DNA of 56,081 nt from an uncultured Saprospiraceae bacterium. Its GTDB lineage: Bacteria; Bacteroidota; Bacteroidia; Chitinophagales; Saprospiraceae. The stretch spans positions 1-56,081 of the forward strand of contig CALFBH010000025.1 in assembly GCA_937951615.1 (NCBI GenBank), in the 5' to 3' direction. The position numbers and the translations under genes were made by a program. Below are positions 40,388 to 49,451 of this stretch, piece by piece; within the stretch, counting starts at the first letter, position 1, and every line of letters begins with the position of its first letter. The notes below the pieces were generated by a model. It saw nothing but the letters and a program-made list of their open reading frames with translations. It was not told the DNA's origin and searched no databases.

Positions 40388-43300
40388 CTAATACCCCTCA
40401 TCCTCCACATCATCACAGTGATAATGCTTGTGGTCTTTCTTCTTAGGCTTCTGCGTATCGGCACCACCTTTTTTCTCAGCGATTAATTTCTGAATCAACC
40501 TGGCGCGTTCTGTGCGAATGGCTTCGCGTTTTTCCTGGTCGCTTTGTTTGTCATAGAACTTAATACCATCTACCAAAGTCATTTCTGCCCGAGCATAAAT
40601 GGACAATGGATTATCTGACCAAAGTACCAAGTCGGCATCTTTGCCCGTTTTGATACTCCCTACTTGGCTGTCAATACGGAGTAGTTTGGCTGGATTGAGC
40701 GTGACAAACTTCCAGGCATCTTCTTCGCTGAGTCCGCCATACATCACAGCTTTTGCGGCTTCCTGATTTAAGCGTCTGCCCATCTCGGCATCATCAGAAT
40801 TATAAGCTACGACAACATCCTGCTCGTGCATAATCGCGCCATTATAAGGAATCGCGTCAATCACTTCGTATTTATAGGCCCACCAATCGGAGAAAGTAGA
40901 GCCACCTGCACCATGATCGTGTAGCTTATCTGCAATTTTATAGCCTTCCAAAACGTGCGTAAACGTATTGATATTAAAACCAAAACGCTCTGCCGTTTTC
41001 ATCAGCATATTGATCTCGCTTTGTACATAAGAATGGCAGGTGATAAAACGCTGCTTGTTGATGATTTCCAATAAAGCTTCCAAGTCTAGATCGCGGCGGG
41101 TGATTTTACCTGATTTTCTGCCTTGCTCATACTCACGGGCGCGGGTAAAATAGCCTTCATAGACCTGCTCAACACCCATACGAGTTTGCGGAAAGCGGAC
41201 ATTATTATTGTCACCCCAATTGGATTGCTTGACATTTTCGCCCAGGGCAAATTTGATAAACTTAGGTGCGTTTTCAAACTTCATGTCTTCCGGCGCGTAG
41301 CCAAAACGCAGTTTAATAATTGCGGACTGGCCACCAATAGGATTGGCAGAACCGTGTAGCAATTGGGACATGGTGACACCACCCGCGAGTTGGCGATAGA
41401 TGTTTACATCTTCCGAATTGACCACATCGCCAATGCTGACCTCCGCGCTACTATTTTGTGTGCCTTCATTCACGCCTCGACTGATCGCAATGTGAGAATG
41501 TTCGTCAATGATGCCGCAGGTCAGGTGTTTGCCTGTACCGTCAATGACTGTGCAATTGCTTTGCGATAGGTTTTTACCAATATTAGAAATTTTGCCATTG
41601 CTGACCAGGACATCTGTGTTCTCTAAAATCCCATCACTTTCATTCGTCCAGACCGTTGCATTTTTTATCAAGAATGTTCCTTGCGTAGGCAGTGTCGTAT
41701 TGCCATAGGCAATAAAAGGATACATAATTTCGCTAGTCGTTTTTTCTTTTTTATCCTCGTCTTTATCCTTCATATCGGCTTCGCTCGATGCAGGCTTTTC
41801 TTCTTTTTCAAAAGGGCTGCTTTGAATGGCTTCCCAACTGACCCAGTTTCCTTCAGCATTTGTACCACCACCTTTCCAGTTTTTGTCTGTTGCCGTTCCC
41901 GTAAGGGTATAAAAACCACCATCTTCCTCCGGCTTGAAGACCAGATTTAGCTTATTTCCCGTAAGGGTATGACTGATGTCAATCTTATTGGAATCTGATT
42001 CTTCATAGACTATTTTGGCTTTGTCTTTTGTGCCTTTTACTTTTATGACGTAGCTTTTTTTGCCAATTTTTAATTCATAATTACCACGCAAATCCACGCT
42101 GGTTGGCTCCTCCAGTACAAAAGGCTGCCCCTGTACCCAATTATGATAAATGCTTGTTCCTTTATCAAAAATATTCCCAGAAGTGATGATGAAATTGGCG
42201 AGTTTGCCGCTTTCCAGGCTACCGATTTTGCTGTTCATGCCGAGCAGTTTGGCAGGCGTATAAGTGAGGGCTTTGAGGGCATCGGCTTCTGATAAACCAT
42301 GCTTTACTGCTTTACGCAAATTTTTCCAAAAGGCTTTTTTGTCTTTCAACAGACTAGTCGTCAGGGCAAATTCAATACCTGCATCGGCTAGTCTGCTAGG
42401 ATTGGAAGGCGCGAGTTCCCAGTGTTTCATATCGGCGAGACTCACTAGTCGCGCATCATACGGATCTTCTACATCATAGGCTTTCGGGAAGTTCAGCGAT
42501 ACAATAAGCGGCGAACCTGTTGCTTTGATTTCATTGATCCGCTGGTACTCATCGCCGGTTGCTCGCATGATATAATTGATGCCAAATTCTTTGCCCATTT
42601 TTGCCATACGCAGAATTTCCAGGCGGTCGCGTACTGCCATAATTTGCGGTAAGCTCGACAAGTCATTCCAGCGTTGGAGTTGAATATTTTTTTCTTCTTT
42701 ATAACCTTGTTTTTTATACCAGTCGGCATCCAGATAGGTTTGGCGCATCAGCGCGATCATACCCATTTGCGAACTCGGATAACCCTGTGTAGAAGTACCC
42801 TTACTGACCGATAATTGATGCGCAACGACTTCTTTCAGAATGGTGAGATGCTCGCGTTTGTCACCCAGAGAGACCAGTGTGGAACTGCCCCGTGAAATGC
42901 CATCTTCCCGAAGACTTTGGACGACACCAAAACCAAGTTTGCGAAATTCTTCGGCGGCTTTTTCATCATATGAAAAAGCTTCATGTGCTCTAAATTCGGT
43001 CTTTAAAGCCTGATTCCAGCTATACGCGCCCTCTTTTTTGGAAAATTCCTGCGGGCGGCGTCCTCTGCCACCTTCCGCTTTTTTAGCTTCCGGCATACCA
43101 TAACTAGTGAATAAATCAATAAAAGAAGGATAGATGTATTTGCCCGTCATATCAATCTCCACGGCATCGGCTGGAATGGAAATTCGTGTTCCGACGTTCA
43201 CCACTTTGCCTTTTTTTATAATCAGTGTACCATTGCTTATTTTGCTATCGTAATCGGTAAAAATCGTCGCATTGGTAAAAGCGTAATGCCCGTCGCGCTC

Positions 43301-43390
43301 GTCATATACCTCGTCTTGCGGAAAGGTTTTTTGAGCAAAGATGACGGTAGTCAGTAGACAGAGTAGGAGTGTGGTGAGTATATTTTTCAT
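40388..43390 (-). CDS. Secreted protein with two amidohydrolase domains
   Basis: 1000 aa from ATG 43390 (MKNILTTLLLCLLTTVIFAQ, a signal peptide). An upstream in-frame ATG at 43423 overlaps or precedes the -7 box TATATTTG (43413-43420) and is rejected. The N-terminal amidohydrolase domain (about 40-460) has lost the HxH metal motif (YPSFIDLFTSYG where PGxIDxHxH is expected), although late elements such as EADALKALTYTPAKLLGM and GKLANFIITSG remain. A beta-rich linker with a KEEKPASSEADMKDKDEDKK stretch follows. The C-terminal domain (about 570-970) keeps GIIDEHSHI and GKDADLVLWSDNP. Probably a hydrolase with only one active metal site. Tandem forms like this are common in Bacteroidota; substrate unknown. 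Confidence 0.88.
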   Translation of the reverse strand: MKNILTTLLLCLLTTVIFAQKTFPQDEVYDERDGHYAFTNATIFTDYDSKISNGTLIIKKGKVVNVGTRISIPADAVEIDMTGKYIYPSFIDLFTSYGMPEAKKAEGGRGRRPQEFSKKEGAYSWNQALKTEFRAHEAFSYDEKAAEEFRKLGFGVVQSLREDGISRGSSTLVSLGDKREHLTILKEVVAHQLSVSKGTSTQGYPSSQMGMIALMRQTYLDADWYKKQGYKEEKNIQLQRWNDLSSLPQIMAVRDRLEILRMAKMGKEFGINYIMRATGDEYQRINEIKATGSPLIVSLNFPKAYDVEDPYDARLVSLADMKHWELAPSNPSRLADAGIEFALTTSLLKDKKAFWKNLRKAVKHGLSEADALKALTYTPAKLLGMNSKIGSLESGKLANFIITSGNIFDKGTSIYHNWVQGQPFVLEEPTSVDLRGNYELKIGKKSYVIKVKGTKDKAKIVYEESDSNKIDISHTLTGNKLNLVFKPEEDGGFYTLTGTATDKNWKGGGTNAEGNWVSWEAIQSSPFEKEEKPASSEADMKDKDEDKKEKTTSEIMYPFIAYGNTTLPTQGTFLIKNATVWTNESDGILENTDVLVSNGKISNIGKNLSQSNCTVIDGTGKHLTCGIIDEHSHIAISRGVNEGTQNSSAEVSIGDVVNSEDVNIYRQLAGGVTMSQLLHGSANPIGGQSAIIKLRFGYAPEDMKFENAPKFIKFALGENVKQSNWGDNNNVRFPQTRMGVEQVYEGYFTRAREYEQGRKSGKITRRDLDLEALLEIINKQRFITCHSYVQSEINMLMKTAERFGFNINTFTHVLEGYKIADKLHDHGAGGSTFSDWWAYKYEVIDAIPYNGAIMHEQDVVVAYNSDDAEMGRRLNQEAAKAVMYGGLSEEDAWKFVTLNPAKLLRIDSQVGSIKTGKDADLVLWSDNPLSIYARAEMTLVDGIKFYDKQSDQEKREAIRTERARLIQKLIAEKKGGADTQKPKKKDHKHYHCDDVEDEGY

Positions 43391-43412
43391 AATTAGTTTT
43401 TCTATTCTCTGC

Positions 43413-43420
43413 AAATATAG
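43413..43420 (-). promoter_or_regulatory. -7 box TATATTTG of the amidohydrolase gene
   Basis: Exact TAnnTTTG match on the minus strand. It lies 22 nt upstream of ATG 43390 and decides the start against the longer reading frame. Confidence 0.6.
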
Positions 43421-43423
43421 CAA

Positions 43424-43829
43424 GTAATTTTGTGATTGGGGTTTAAGTAGTCATCAAGTGTGTATAACGAATTGCACAATTATGCGTCAGCGACGCTTGA
43501 TTTTACATCACAAAGTCTCTCTTCTCTCTTCTTGCAGCGAAGCGGTCTCTCTTCTTATTTCCTTATATGATTAAAAAAGTCCAGATGCAACCGATCACAT
43601 AACCTTTCAGTCTTATATTTAAGACACACCCACTACTCCATAAAAAAAAGACCTTCGTTTTCCACACCTATATTCAACCATAGCAGGTCATGCATCTTTC
43701 TGTTTTTTAGTTTTGAGCTTACCAATATGTTCAAAACTAAAAGATGCCACTCCTAATGTCTGAATCTTTCCGATATCATTCAATCATATTTTCTAATGCG
43801 GCGAATTTCTTTCATTCGTCATCAAAACA
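43424..43829. other. Intergenic region with hairpin and TCTCTCTTCT repeats
   Basis: No gene. GTCTCTCTTCT repeats flank a GCAGCGAAGC pair (43517-43560). A longer inverted repeat joins GCATCTTT...TTTTAGTTTTGA (43692-43716) with TCAAAACTAAAA..GATGC (43731-43748); it may be a terminator or structured leader for the surface protein gene. Confidence 0.55.
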
Positions 43830-45212
43830 ATGTTTATTATGAGAAGACTATTCTTATTTCTTTTCGCAAGCTGTCTTTTTTCTCTACCGACAGAAACTTA
43901 CGCACAAGTCATTACCACTTATGGCGATAATGCAGGTACACAAAGTAATTATTCGAGTTATTTCGGCAGGTTGTCCGGCACTATAAATACAGGCAATTAC
44001 AGCACTTTTATTGGCGATAATACAGGTAGAGACAATACTACAGGTATCTATAATACCTTTCTCGGTTCTCAGTCAGGGAGATATAATTCTACGGCAAAAG
44101 GCGGGACTTTTCTGGGATATGCTACTGGGAAAAATACGACAACGGGAGACTATAATACCTTTTTAGGCGGTGTTGCTGGTTATCTAAACACGACTGGGAA
44201 TAATAACGTTTTTCTCGGTTATGCCACAGGCTACGACAATACGATAGGACGGTATAATACGTTTTTGGGACGAGCTTCAGGACGAAAAAATACCACTGGA
44301 AATTACAATACCTTCATAGGTGGAATTGCAGGTTATAGCACGACTACAGGTATCAATAATGTGTATACTGGTTATGCAGCAGGTTATGAAAATACAAGTG
44401 GTACAAATAATGTTTTCACTGGACATAGTGCTGGGCGTAAAAATACAACAGGGCAGAAAAACACCTTTACAGGAGGCGCAGCCGGATACACAAATACGAC
44501 GGGCAGTTATAATGTTTATCAGGGCTATGCTACCGGATACAAAAGTACCACTGCCAATGAAAATACTTTTGTTGGTTATATTGCTGGTTATGATAACACG
44601 ACTGGCGGACGCAATACTTTTTTTGGAAGATCGGCCGGACGAAAAAACACGACGGGTTTAAATAATGTCTTCGTTGGTATGAATGCAGGACATGATAATT
44701 CAACAGGAAACCATAACGTACTCCTTGGTTACGAAGCGGGTAAAGCTGTGCAAGGTGATCGAAATGTATGTGTTGGATTCCGTGCAGGCATGAGTGAAAC
44801 GGGAGCAAATAAACTCTACATTGATAATTCTGGCACAACTGTCCCGCTCATTTATGGAGACTTTGACTCCAATCAACTGGGCATCAATACTAATGTCATT
44901 CCTTCTGAATACGCGCTGGCGGTCAAGGGGAAAATCATTGCTGAAGAAATGCGGGTACAGCTCAGAGGCTACTGGCCAGATTATGTTTTTGCGGAAGATT
45001 ATGACCTTTTACCTATTGAAGATTTAAAAACATTCATAGCAACAAAAAAACACCTTCCCGATGTGCCTTCCTCCGAAGAAGTGAACGAACAAGGTGGTAC
45101 AGATGTAGGAGAAATGAATCAAATTCTCCTGAAAAAAGTAGAAGAACTCACGCTTTACATTATTGAATTGCATGAGGAAATAAAAGAATTGAGTGAGCGA
45201 ATCGAAGAGTAA
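43830..45212 (+). CDS. Surface repeat protein with TTGxxNTFxGxxAG repeats
   Basis: 460 aa (457 if the second Met at 43839 is used, which gives a cleaner signal peptide, MRRLFLFLFASCLFSLPTET). About 14 repeats of roughly 21 aa (NTTGxYNTFLGxxAGxxN) fill residues 30-310 and should form a regular beta-structure, as in phage tail fibres and trimeric adhesins. The C-terminal region (GNKLYIDNSGTTVPLIYGDF ... YALAVKGKIIAEEMRVQ) and the final coiled coil (LLKKVEELTLYIIELHEEIK) resemble the chaperone-like tail of such proteins. No T9SS tail. Probably exported; function unknown. Confidence 0.8.
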   Translation: MFIMRRLFLFLFASCLFSLPTETYAQVITTYGDNAGTQSNYSSYFGRLSGTINTGNYSTFIGDNTGRDNTTGIYNTFLGSQSGRYNSTAKGGTFLGYATGKNTTTGDYNTFLGGVAGYLNTTGNNNVFLGYATGYDNTIGRYNTFLGRASGRKNTTGNYNTFIGGIAGYSTTTGINNVYTGYAAGYENTSGTNNVFTGHSAGRKNTTGQKNTFTGGAAGYTNTTGSYNVYQGYATGYKSTTANENTFVGYIAGYDNTTGGRNTFFGRSAGRKNTTGLNNVFVGMNAGHDNSTGNHNVLLGYEAGKAVQGDRNVCVGFRAGMSETGANKLYIDNSGTTVPLIYGDFDSNQLGINTNVIPSEYALAVKGKIIAEEMRVQLRGYWPDYVFAEDYDLLPIEDLKTFIATKKHLPDVPSSEEVNEQGGTDVGEMNQILLKKVEELTLYIIELHEEIKELSERIEE

Positions 45213-45258
45213 GGTTTGCAAATTCTATTAAAATTTATTTCACCTTAAACTTTAAATT

Positions 45259-46977
45259 ATGAGTGTTACCACAACATCCATGGCACAACGAACTGGTGTC
45301 CTTGGTATAAAATTGGCAGCATTTTTATTGAAAAGATCGTCGTTCAGATTCACCAAACCCCGTGTGGACGAACTTTCTACAATGACTGCCGCTCAAGCTG
45401 TTAATAATCTTTTTAATACCTCTCCTCCAAGCCCCTATATTCCTCGTCCGCTGGATTATAACATACACAGTTATAATGGCGGAGAATGGATAGATGATGA
45501 TGATGCCCCTACCAGTAATGAAACCAACAGAAGGCAATGGGTCACAGGCTGGTGGTTTAGAAATGCCTTATACGACCCATCCGCCACACACAAACTGGCC
45601 TTTTTTATCCATACTTTTTTTACTATTTCTCATGTAGGATTAGCACCACCTTCCGGACTCAACACCCATGTTGCCCGGTCGCTCTACGACCACTTAACTT
45701 TGCTCAACTGGCTAGCAGATAATAATGCGAGTTTGAAGACCATGGCTAAAAAGATGACACTGGATACGACAATGCTCTGTTATCTGAACAATAGGTCGAG
45801 CATTGCTGGCGATGAAAATGAAAATTACGCACGGGAGTTGCTAGAATTATTTACGATCGGACGCAGTGATCAAAATGGTGAGGATAATTACACAGAGGAA
45901 GACATTACTCAGGCAGCGCGCGTACTGACTGGTTTTACAACCTATAATGGCGGACGAACCAGTAATCCTAATTTTGATGATGATACAGACATACGCAGAG
46001 GAATTGCCGATACAGGGACACATGACAGCGGAAACAAAACTTTTTCCGACAAATTCGACGATACGATTATTGTTGGAAAAACGACTGCTACTGGCATGTT
46101 TGAAGAATTGGATGAATTGATAGAAATGATTTTCGCACAAGAGGCAACTGCCCGAAACTATGCCCGGAAAATGTATCGGTTTTATGTCGATCCTGTTATT
46201 AGTCCGGCTATAGAAAGTTCAGTCATCACAGCATTGAGTAACCACCTGATGAATTACGATTATGACCTTGTCCGGTCACTGAAATATTTATTGAGAAGTC
46301 AGCATTTTTATAGTATGTGTACTGGTGTTGAAGGAGGTGGTAATATCATCAAATCCCCAATAGAATTGATGACCGATGCGATGAGTTTCTTCAATTCCGA
46401 CCTGCCGCCTTTACCCAATTCACCTAGTGCAATAGATATTGAGCATCATTTTGATGATTTTGTTACCCATCATCTGTTCAACAGATATGGACAGAACACT
46501 GGCTTACTGCTCTTTGGACCGCCAAGCGTTGCAGGTTATCCAGCTTATTATCAGGAACCTTTGATGGACAAAAACTGGTATGGCGGACCCACCATCCCCA
46601 CACGCTATGATGTCGGTTCAGTCTTTGTAAAAAGATACGTTTCCAATAATATACACACCAGCATCGACACACTGGCTTTTGCTCATTATTTAAATGATGT
46701 AGAAGGCGTAGATGTCAGTAATGCTGATGCCCTACTTGATGCCATCTTAAATTATTTGTTTTCACAAACGCTGACAACAGACAGAAGGGATTTGATTAAA
46801 AATATATTTTTAGATGACCTTTCTGAAACGAATTGGGAATGTGAATGGGCATTATATAATGGCGGAAACTGTAATGGTACGCCCGTAACACCCGATGGAG
46901 ATGAAAACAGAGTCCGTCCACACTTGGACGCACTGGTTTGTGCTGTATTATCTGCACAGGAATTTCAATTAAAATAA
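45259..46977 (+). CDS. DUF1800 family protein
   Basis: 572 aa. The hallmark ENENYARELLELFTIG (near residues 190-205), the ITQAARVLTGFTTYNGGR segment, TGMFEELDELIEMIFAQEAT and NWYGGPTIPTRYD are typical of DUF1800. No clear signal peptide, although family members usually act in the periplasm or outside with a DUF1501 partner. The DUF1501 gene begins 5 bp after the stop, a conserved pairing in many bacteria. The biochemical role of the pair is not known. Confidence 0.9.
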   Translation: MSVTTTSMAQRTGVLGIKLAAFLLKRSSFRFTKPRVDELSTMTAAQAVNNLFNTSPPSPYIPRPLDYNIHSYNGGEWIDDDDAPTSNETNRRQWVTGWWFRNALYDPSATHKLAFFIHTFFTISHVGLAPPSGLNTHVARSLYDHLTLLNWLADNNASLKTMAKKMTLDTTMLCYLNNRSSIAGDENENYARELLELFTIGRSDQNGEDNYTEEDITQAARVLTGFTTYNGGRTSNPNFDDDTDIRRGIADTGTHDSGNKTFSDKFDDTIIVGKTTATGMFEELDELIEMIFAQEATARNYARKMYRFYVDPVISPAIESSVITALSNHLMNYDYDLVRSLKYLLRSQHFYSMCTGVEGGGNIIKSPIELMTDAMSFFNSDLPPLPNSPSAIDIEHHFDDFVTHHLFNRYGQNTGLLLFGPPSVAGYPAYYQEPLMDKNWYGGPTIPTRYDVGSVFVKRYVSNNIHTSIDTLAFAHYLNDVEGVDVSNADALLDAILNYLFSQTLTTDRRDLIKNIFLDDLSETNWECEWALYNGGNCNGTPVTPDGDENRVRPHLDALVCAVLSAQEFQLK

Positions 46978-46982
46978 AAAAC

Positions 46983-48953
46983 ATGAAACGTAGAGATTTC
47001 TTTAAACATACCGCCCCACTCATGACTGCTCCGATATTTTTGAATACCGGATTCGTCAGGGCATTCAACAGTCCAGAACTGTTCAACTCCCTCGCCTGCG
47101 ACAGTGTGCGAGAGCGATTTTTGATTGTCATTCAACTCAAAGGAGCCAATGACGGACTGAATACGATTATCAGACCAGAATATTATAATGGAGGCACGAA
47201 TCATTATCTTCAGCAAAGACCCGATTTGTATATTGATGAATCAGAATTACTGACCTCTTCCAATACTGATTTTAATGAAATAAAATTTCATCCTAATCTT
47301 GGGAAGATTAAAGAGCTGTGCGACAAAGGTTGCGTGAATATTATTCAATCTGTTGGTTATCCTTCGATGAGCAGGTCGCATTTCAAGGCAACTGATCTTT
47401 GGCTGACTGGCGGAGATGGCGCAGGTACTACAATTCCCTCAAGGGATGAATCCAGCTCCAGTATTAGCGAAGGTTGGATGGGCTTATACCTTGAACATAT
47501 TTTTCAAGGCTATAATGGCACACCCAATGCTTTCATGCCAGATCCACTGGGAATTCATTTAAAAAGTAAAAGTCAGTCCCTCGGTTTTCATACACATGGA
47601 GAACATCTTGCAGCGATCAACATGGGAACTAAAAAGAATGGATTTTATGCCTTACTTTCAGAACAGGGCATCAGTTCCGAATTTTTTGACGAAGCTTCCT
47701 GTGGGGATAAAGTAGATTATATAAAACTCATCGATCAGGAAACGCAGGTCTATGGTGAACGCATCAATCAGGTCTTCGACAGAGGTAATAACAGTACCGT
47801 AGATTATGGTACACATGACTTGGGTACGCAGCTTAAAACAGTGGCAAGATTAGTCAATGGCGGTTCAAAAACAAAAATCTTCCTGACGGAAATGACTGGA
47901 TTTGATACCCACGCCTACCAACTCAACAGGCATGGCGAACTCATGACGCAGCTATCTGAATCTGTTCATGCTTTTATGGACGATCTCGATAAAATGGGCA
48001 TGCTGGACAAATGTTTGGTCGTTACCTTCTCTGAATTTGGTAGAAAATTCATAGGAAATGGCAGCTTCGGAACAGATCATGGAACGCTCGCACCTATGTT
48101 TGTTTTTGGGCATCCCGAAAAAATCAATGGCGGACTGACTGGTCCAAAAATCGATGTAACCTTACTGGATACTCAGGGGGCACCGAATGAATTAACTAAT
48201 GATTATAAAGATTATCGAGATGTTTTTTCCAGCATATTAGGACAATGGCTTGGTGCAGAGCAAAGTGCTTTGAATACTGCTTTCTCCGCTTATGGAGATC
48301 CACAAACGCTGAACATTATCAAAACGGATAGTAATGCCTGGGGTACTGCGGGATGTTATGTTCCAGGACAGCATGATAATGAGCATATTGTCAATGTCAG
48401 TATTCCTACTGTTGATGACAGCGGCTATTCATCAGCAGGTATTAGTACTGGCGGTACGACAATAGAGCCATTACACGAAATTACTGCTTGCAATTATGTC
48501 GATTTATTACCCGGCTTTGTAGCCGAATGTGGTACCAATGTCATCGTTTATCCTTTTGCTTGTACACCTGGAGATCCACCGGCAGCACTCGCTATGGATG
48601 ATTCCGGCAATACAGAAGAGCAAGCCATTTACGTCAGACAACAACAAGTCGGCACAGAAAGTCAGCTCCTAGAAATTACACCAAATTTTGAGCGTATCAA
48701 AATCAAAATGTATCCTAATCCGACCAGCGATTTTGTTCACGTATCATTCAACGTAAGGGAAGGCGAGCAAAATATTCGACTGGAACTTTTAGATGCTAAA
48801 GGCAGTATTGTTCCTGTGAAAGTACCCGACTTATCCTCGCAAGGCTCGGAGATTAATGTAAAACTGGAAGTTTCTCATGTACCTGCCGGCTTGTATTATA
48901 TTCGCTATGCAAGTCGTGCTTTAATCGAAACTTTTAAGTTGGTGATTATTTAG
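46983..48953 (+). CDS. DUF1501 family protein with T9SS sorting domain
   Basis: 656 aa. The start MKRRDFFKHTAPLMTAPIFL is a Tat-type leader; a longer frame from 46938 overlaps the DUF1800 gene and has no signal, so it is rejected. The DUF1501 body has RFLIVIQLKGANDGLNTIIR, LTEMTGFDTHAYQL and VTFSEFGRKFIGNGSFGTDHG, the sulfatase-like alkaline-phosphatase-fold residues of the family. The end (YPNPTSDFVHVSFNV ... PAGLYYIRYASRALIETFK) is a type A T9SS sorting domain. So the protein goes through the inner membrane by Tat or Sec and then out by T9SS. Confidence 0.9.
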   Translation: MKRRDFFKHTAPLMTAPIFLNTGFVRAFNSPELFNSLACDSVRERFLIVIQLKGANDGLNTIIRPEYYNGGTNHYLQQRPDLYIDESELLTSSNTDFNEIKFHPNLGKIKELCDKGCVNIIQSVGYPSMSRSHFKATDLWLTGGDGAGTTIPSRDESSSSISEGWMGLYLEHIFQGYNGTPNAFMPDPLGIHLKSKSQSLGFHTHGEHLAAINMGTKKNGFYALLSEQGISSEFFDEASCGDKVDYIKLIDQETQVYGERINQVFDRGNNSTVDYGTHDLGTQLKTVARLVNGGSKTKIFLTEMTGFDTHAYQLNRHGELMTQLSESVHAFMDDLDKMGMLDKCLVVTFSEFGRKFIGNGSFGTDHGTLAPMFVFGHPEKINGGLTGPKIDVTLLDTQGAPNELTNDYKDYRDVFSSILGQWLGAEQSALNTAFSAYGDPQTLNIIKTDSNAWGTAGCYVPGQHDNEHIVNVSIPTVDDSGYSSAGISTGGTTIEPLHEITACNYVDLLPGFVAECGTNVIVYPFACTPGDPPAALAMDDSGNTEEQAIYVRQQQVGTESQLLEITPNFERIKIKMYPNPTSDFVHVSFNVREGEQNIRLELLDAKGSIVPVKVPDLSSQGSEINVKLEVSHVPAGLYYIRYASRALIETFKLVII

Positions 48954-49140
48954 GGGGGGCGTGTTGATGTGTTGTCGTGTTGATGTGTTGTCGTGTTTTG
49001 CTTCGCAAAACAAAATCACATCAACAGATGCGCACATCAACACATCAACACTTCAACACTTCAACACCTCAACACCTCAACACACTTTCGACACACTTTC
49101 GACAAACACACTAAATAACAAAGATTCACGGTGCGATTAT
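48954..49140. repeat. GTGTTGATGT/CACATCAACA array with central hairpin
   Basis: GTGTTGATGTGTTGTC is repeated twice (48961-48992), followed by the hairpin GTTTTGC-ttc-GCAAAAC (48995-49011), then CACATCAACA-type units, then ACTTCAAC x2, ACCTCAAC x2 and ACACTTTCG x2 up to about 49112. The left and right arrays are complementary, so a large stem could form. A short reading frame across it (48961-49185) is not a gene. Confidence 0.85.
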
Positions 49141-49175
49141 AAGCTGCGGCAGAACTTTTTCTGTTGCGGCTTTTT
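49141..49175 (+). terminator. Rho-independent terminator after the DUF1501 gene
   Basis: AAGCTGCGGCAGAA (49141-49154) pairs with TTCTGTTGCGGCTT (49159-49172), with G-U wobbles, followed by TTTTT. It is the likely end of the DUF1800-DUF1501 transcript. Confidence 0.65.
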
Positions 49176-49451
49176 CTTGCCTTAAACCGAAATAATCGTC
49201 ACGCTAAAACATAGTCACATATTCAAACATAAACATCTATTCTTGTGTAAATGACTATTTGTCAATAAATTAGTAGTGAATAAAAAACATCAAATATAAT
49301 TTATTCCTCCTATGTGGCGTGTATGGCGTCACATTTTACCCATTAAGCAGTAAGCAATGAGGGCTTGTGGTCAATACTTTTGGAAGTGAGATAGGGGAAG
49401 TTCCAGTCCCCGAAGTTATAAAACACATTATTTATCCAAAAGGCTACAACC
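49176..49451. other. Upstream region of the T9SS subtilisin gene
   Basis: AT-rich. It contains TGTGGCGTGTATGGCGTCAC repeats (49312-49331) and a GGGGAAGTTCCAGTCCCC stem (49394-49411) about 40 bp before the ATG. No gene and no clear TAnnTTTG box. Confidence 0.5.

Noticed and set aside
43391-43423. Longer start of the amidohydrolase gene
   Set aside because: It runs over the -7 box and precedes a clean signal peptide starting at 43390.
46938-46982. Longer start of the DUF1501 gene
   Set aside because: It overlaps the DUF1800 coding sequence and adds residues before a clear Tat-type leader.
48961-49185. Plus-strand frame with HINTSTLQHFNTSTPQHTF
   Set aside because: It is a translation of the CATCAACA array and ends in a terminator.
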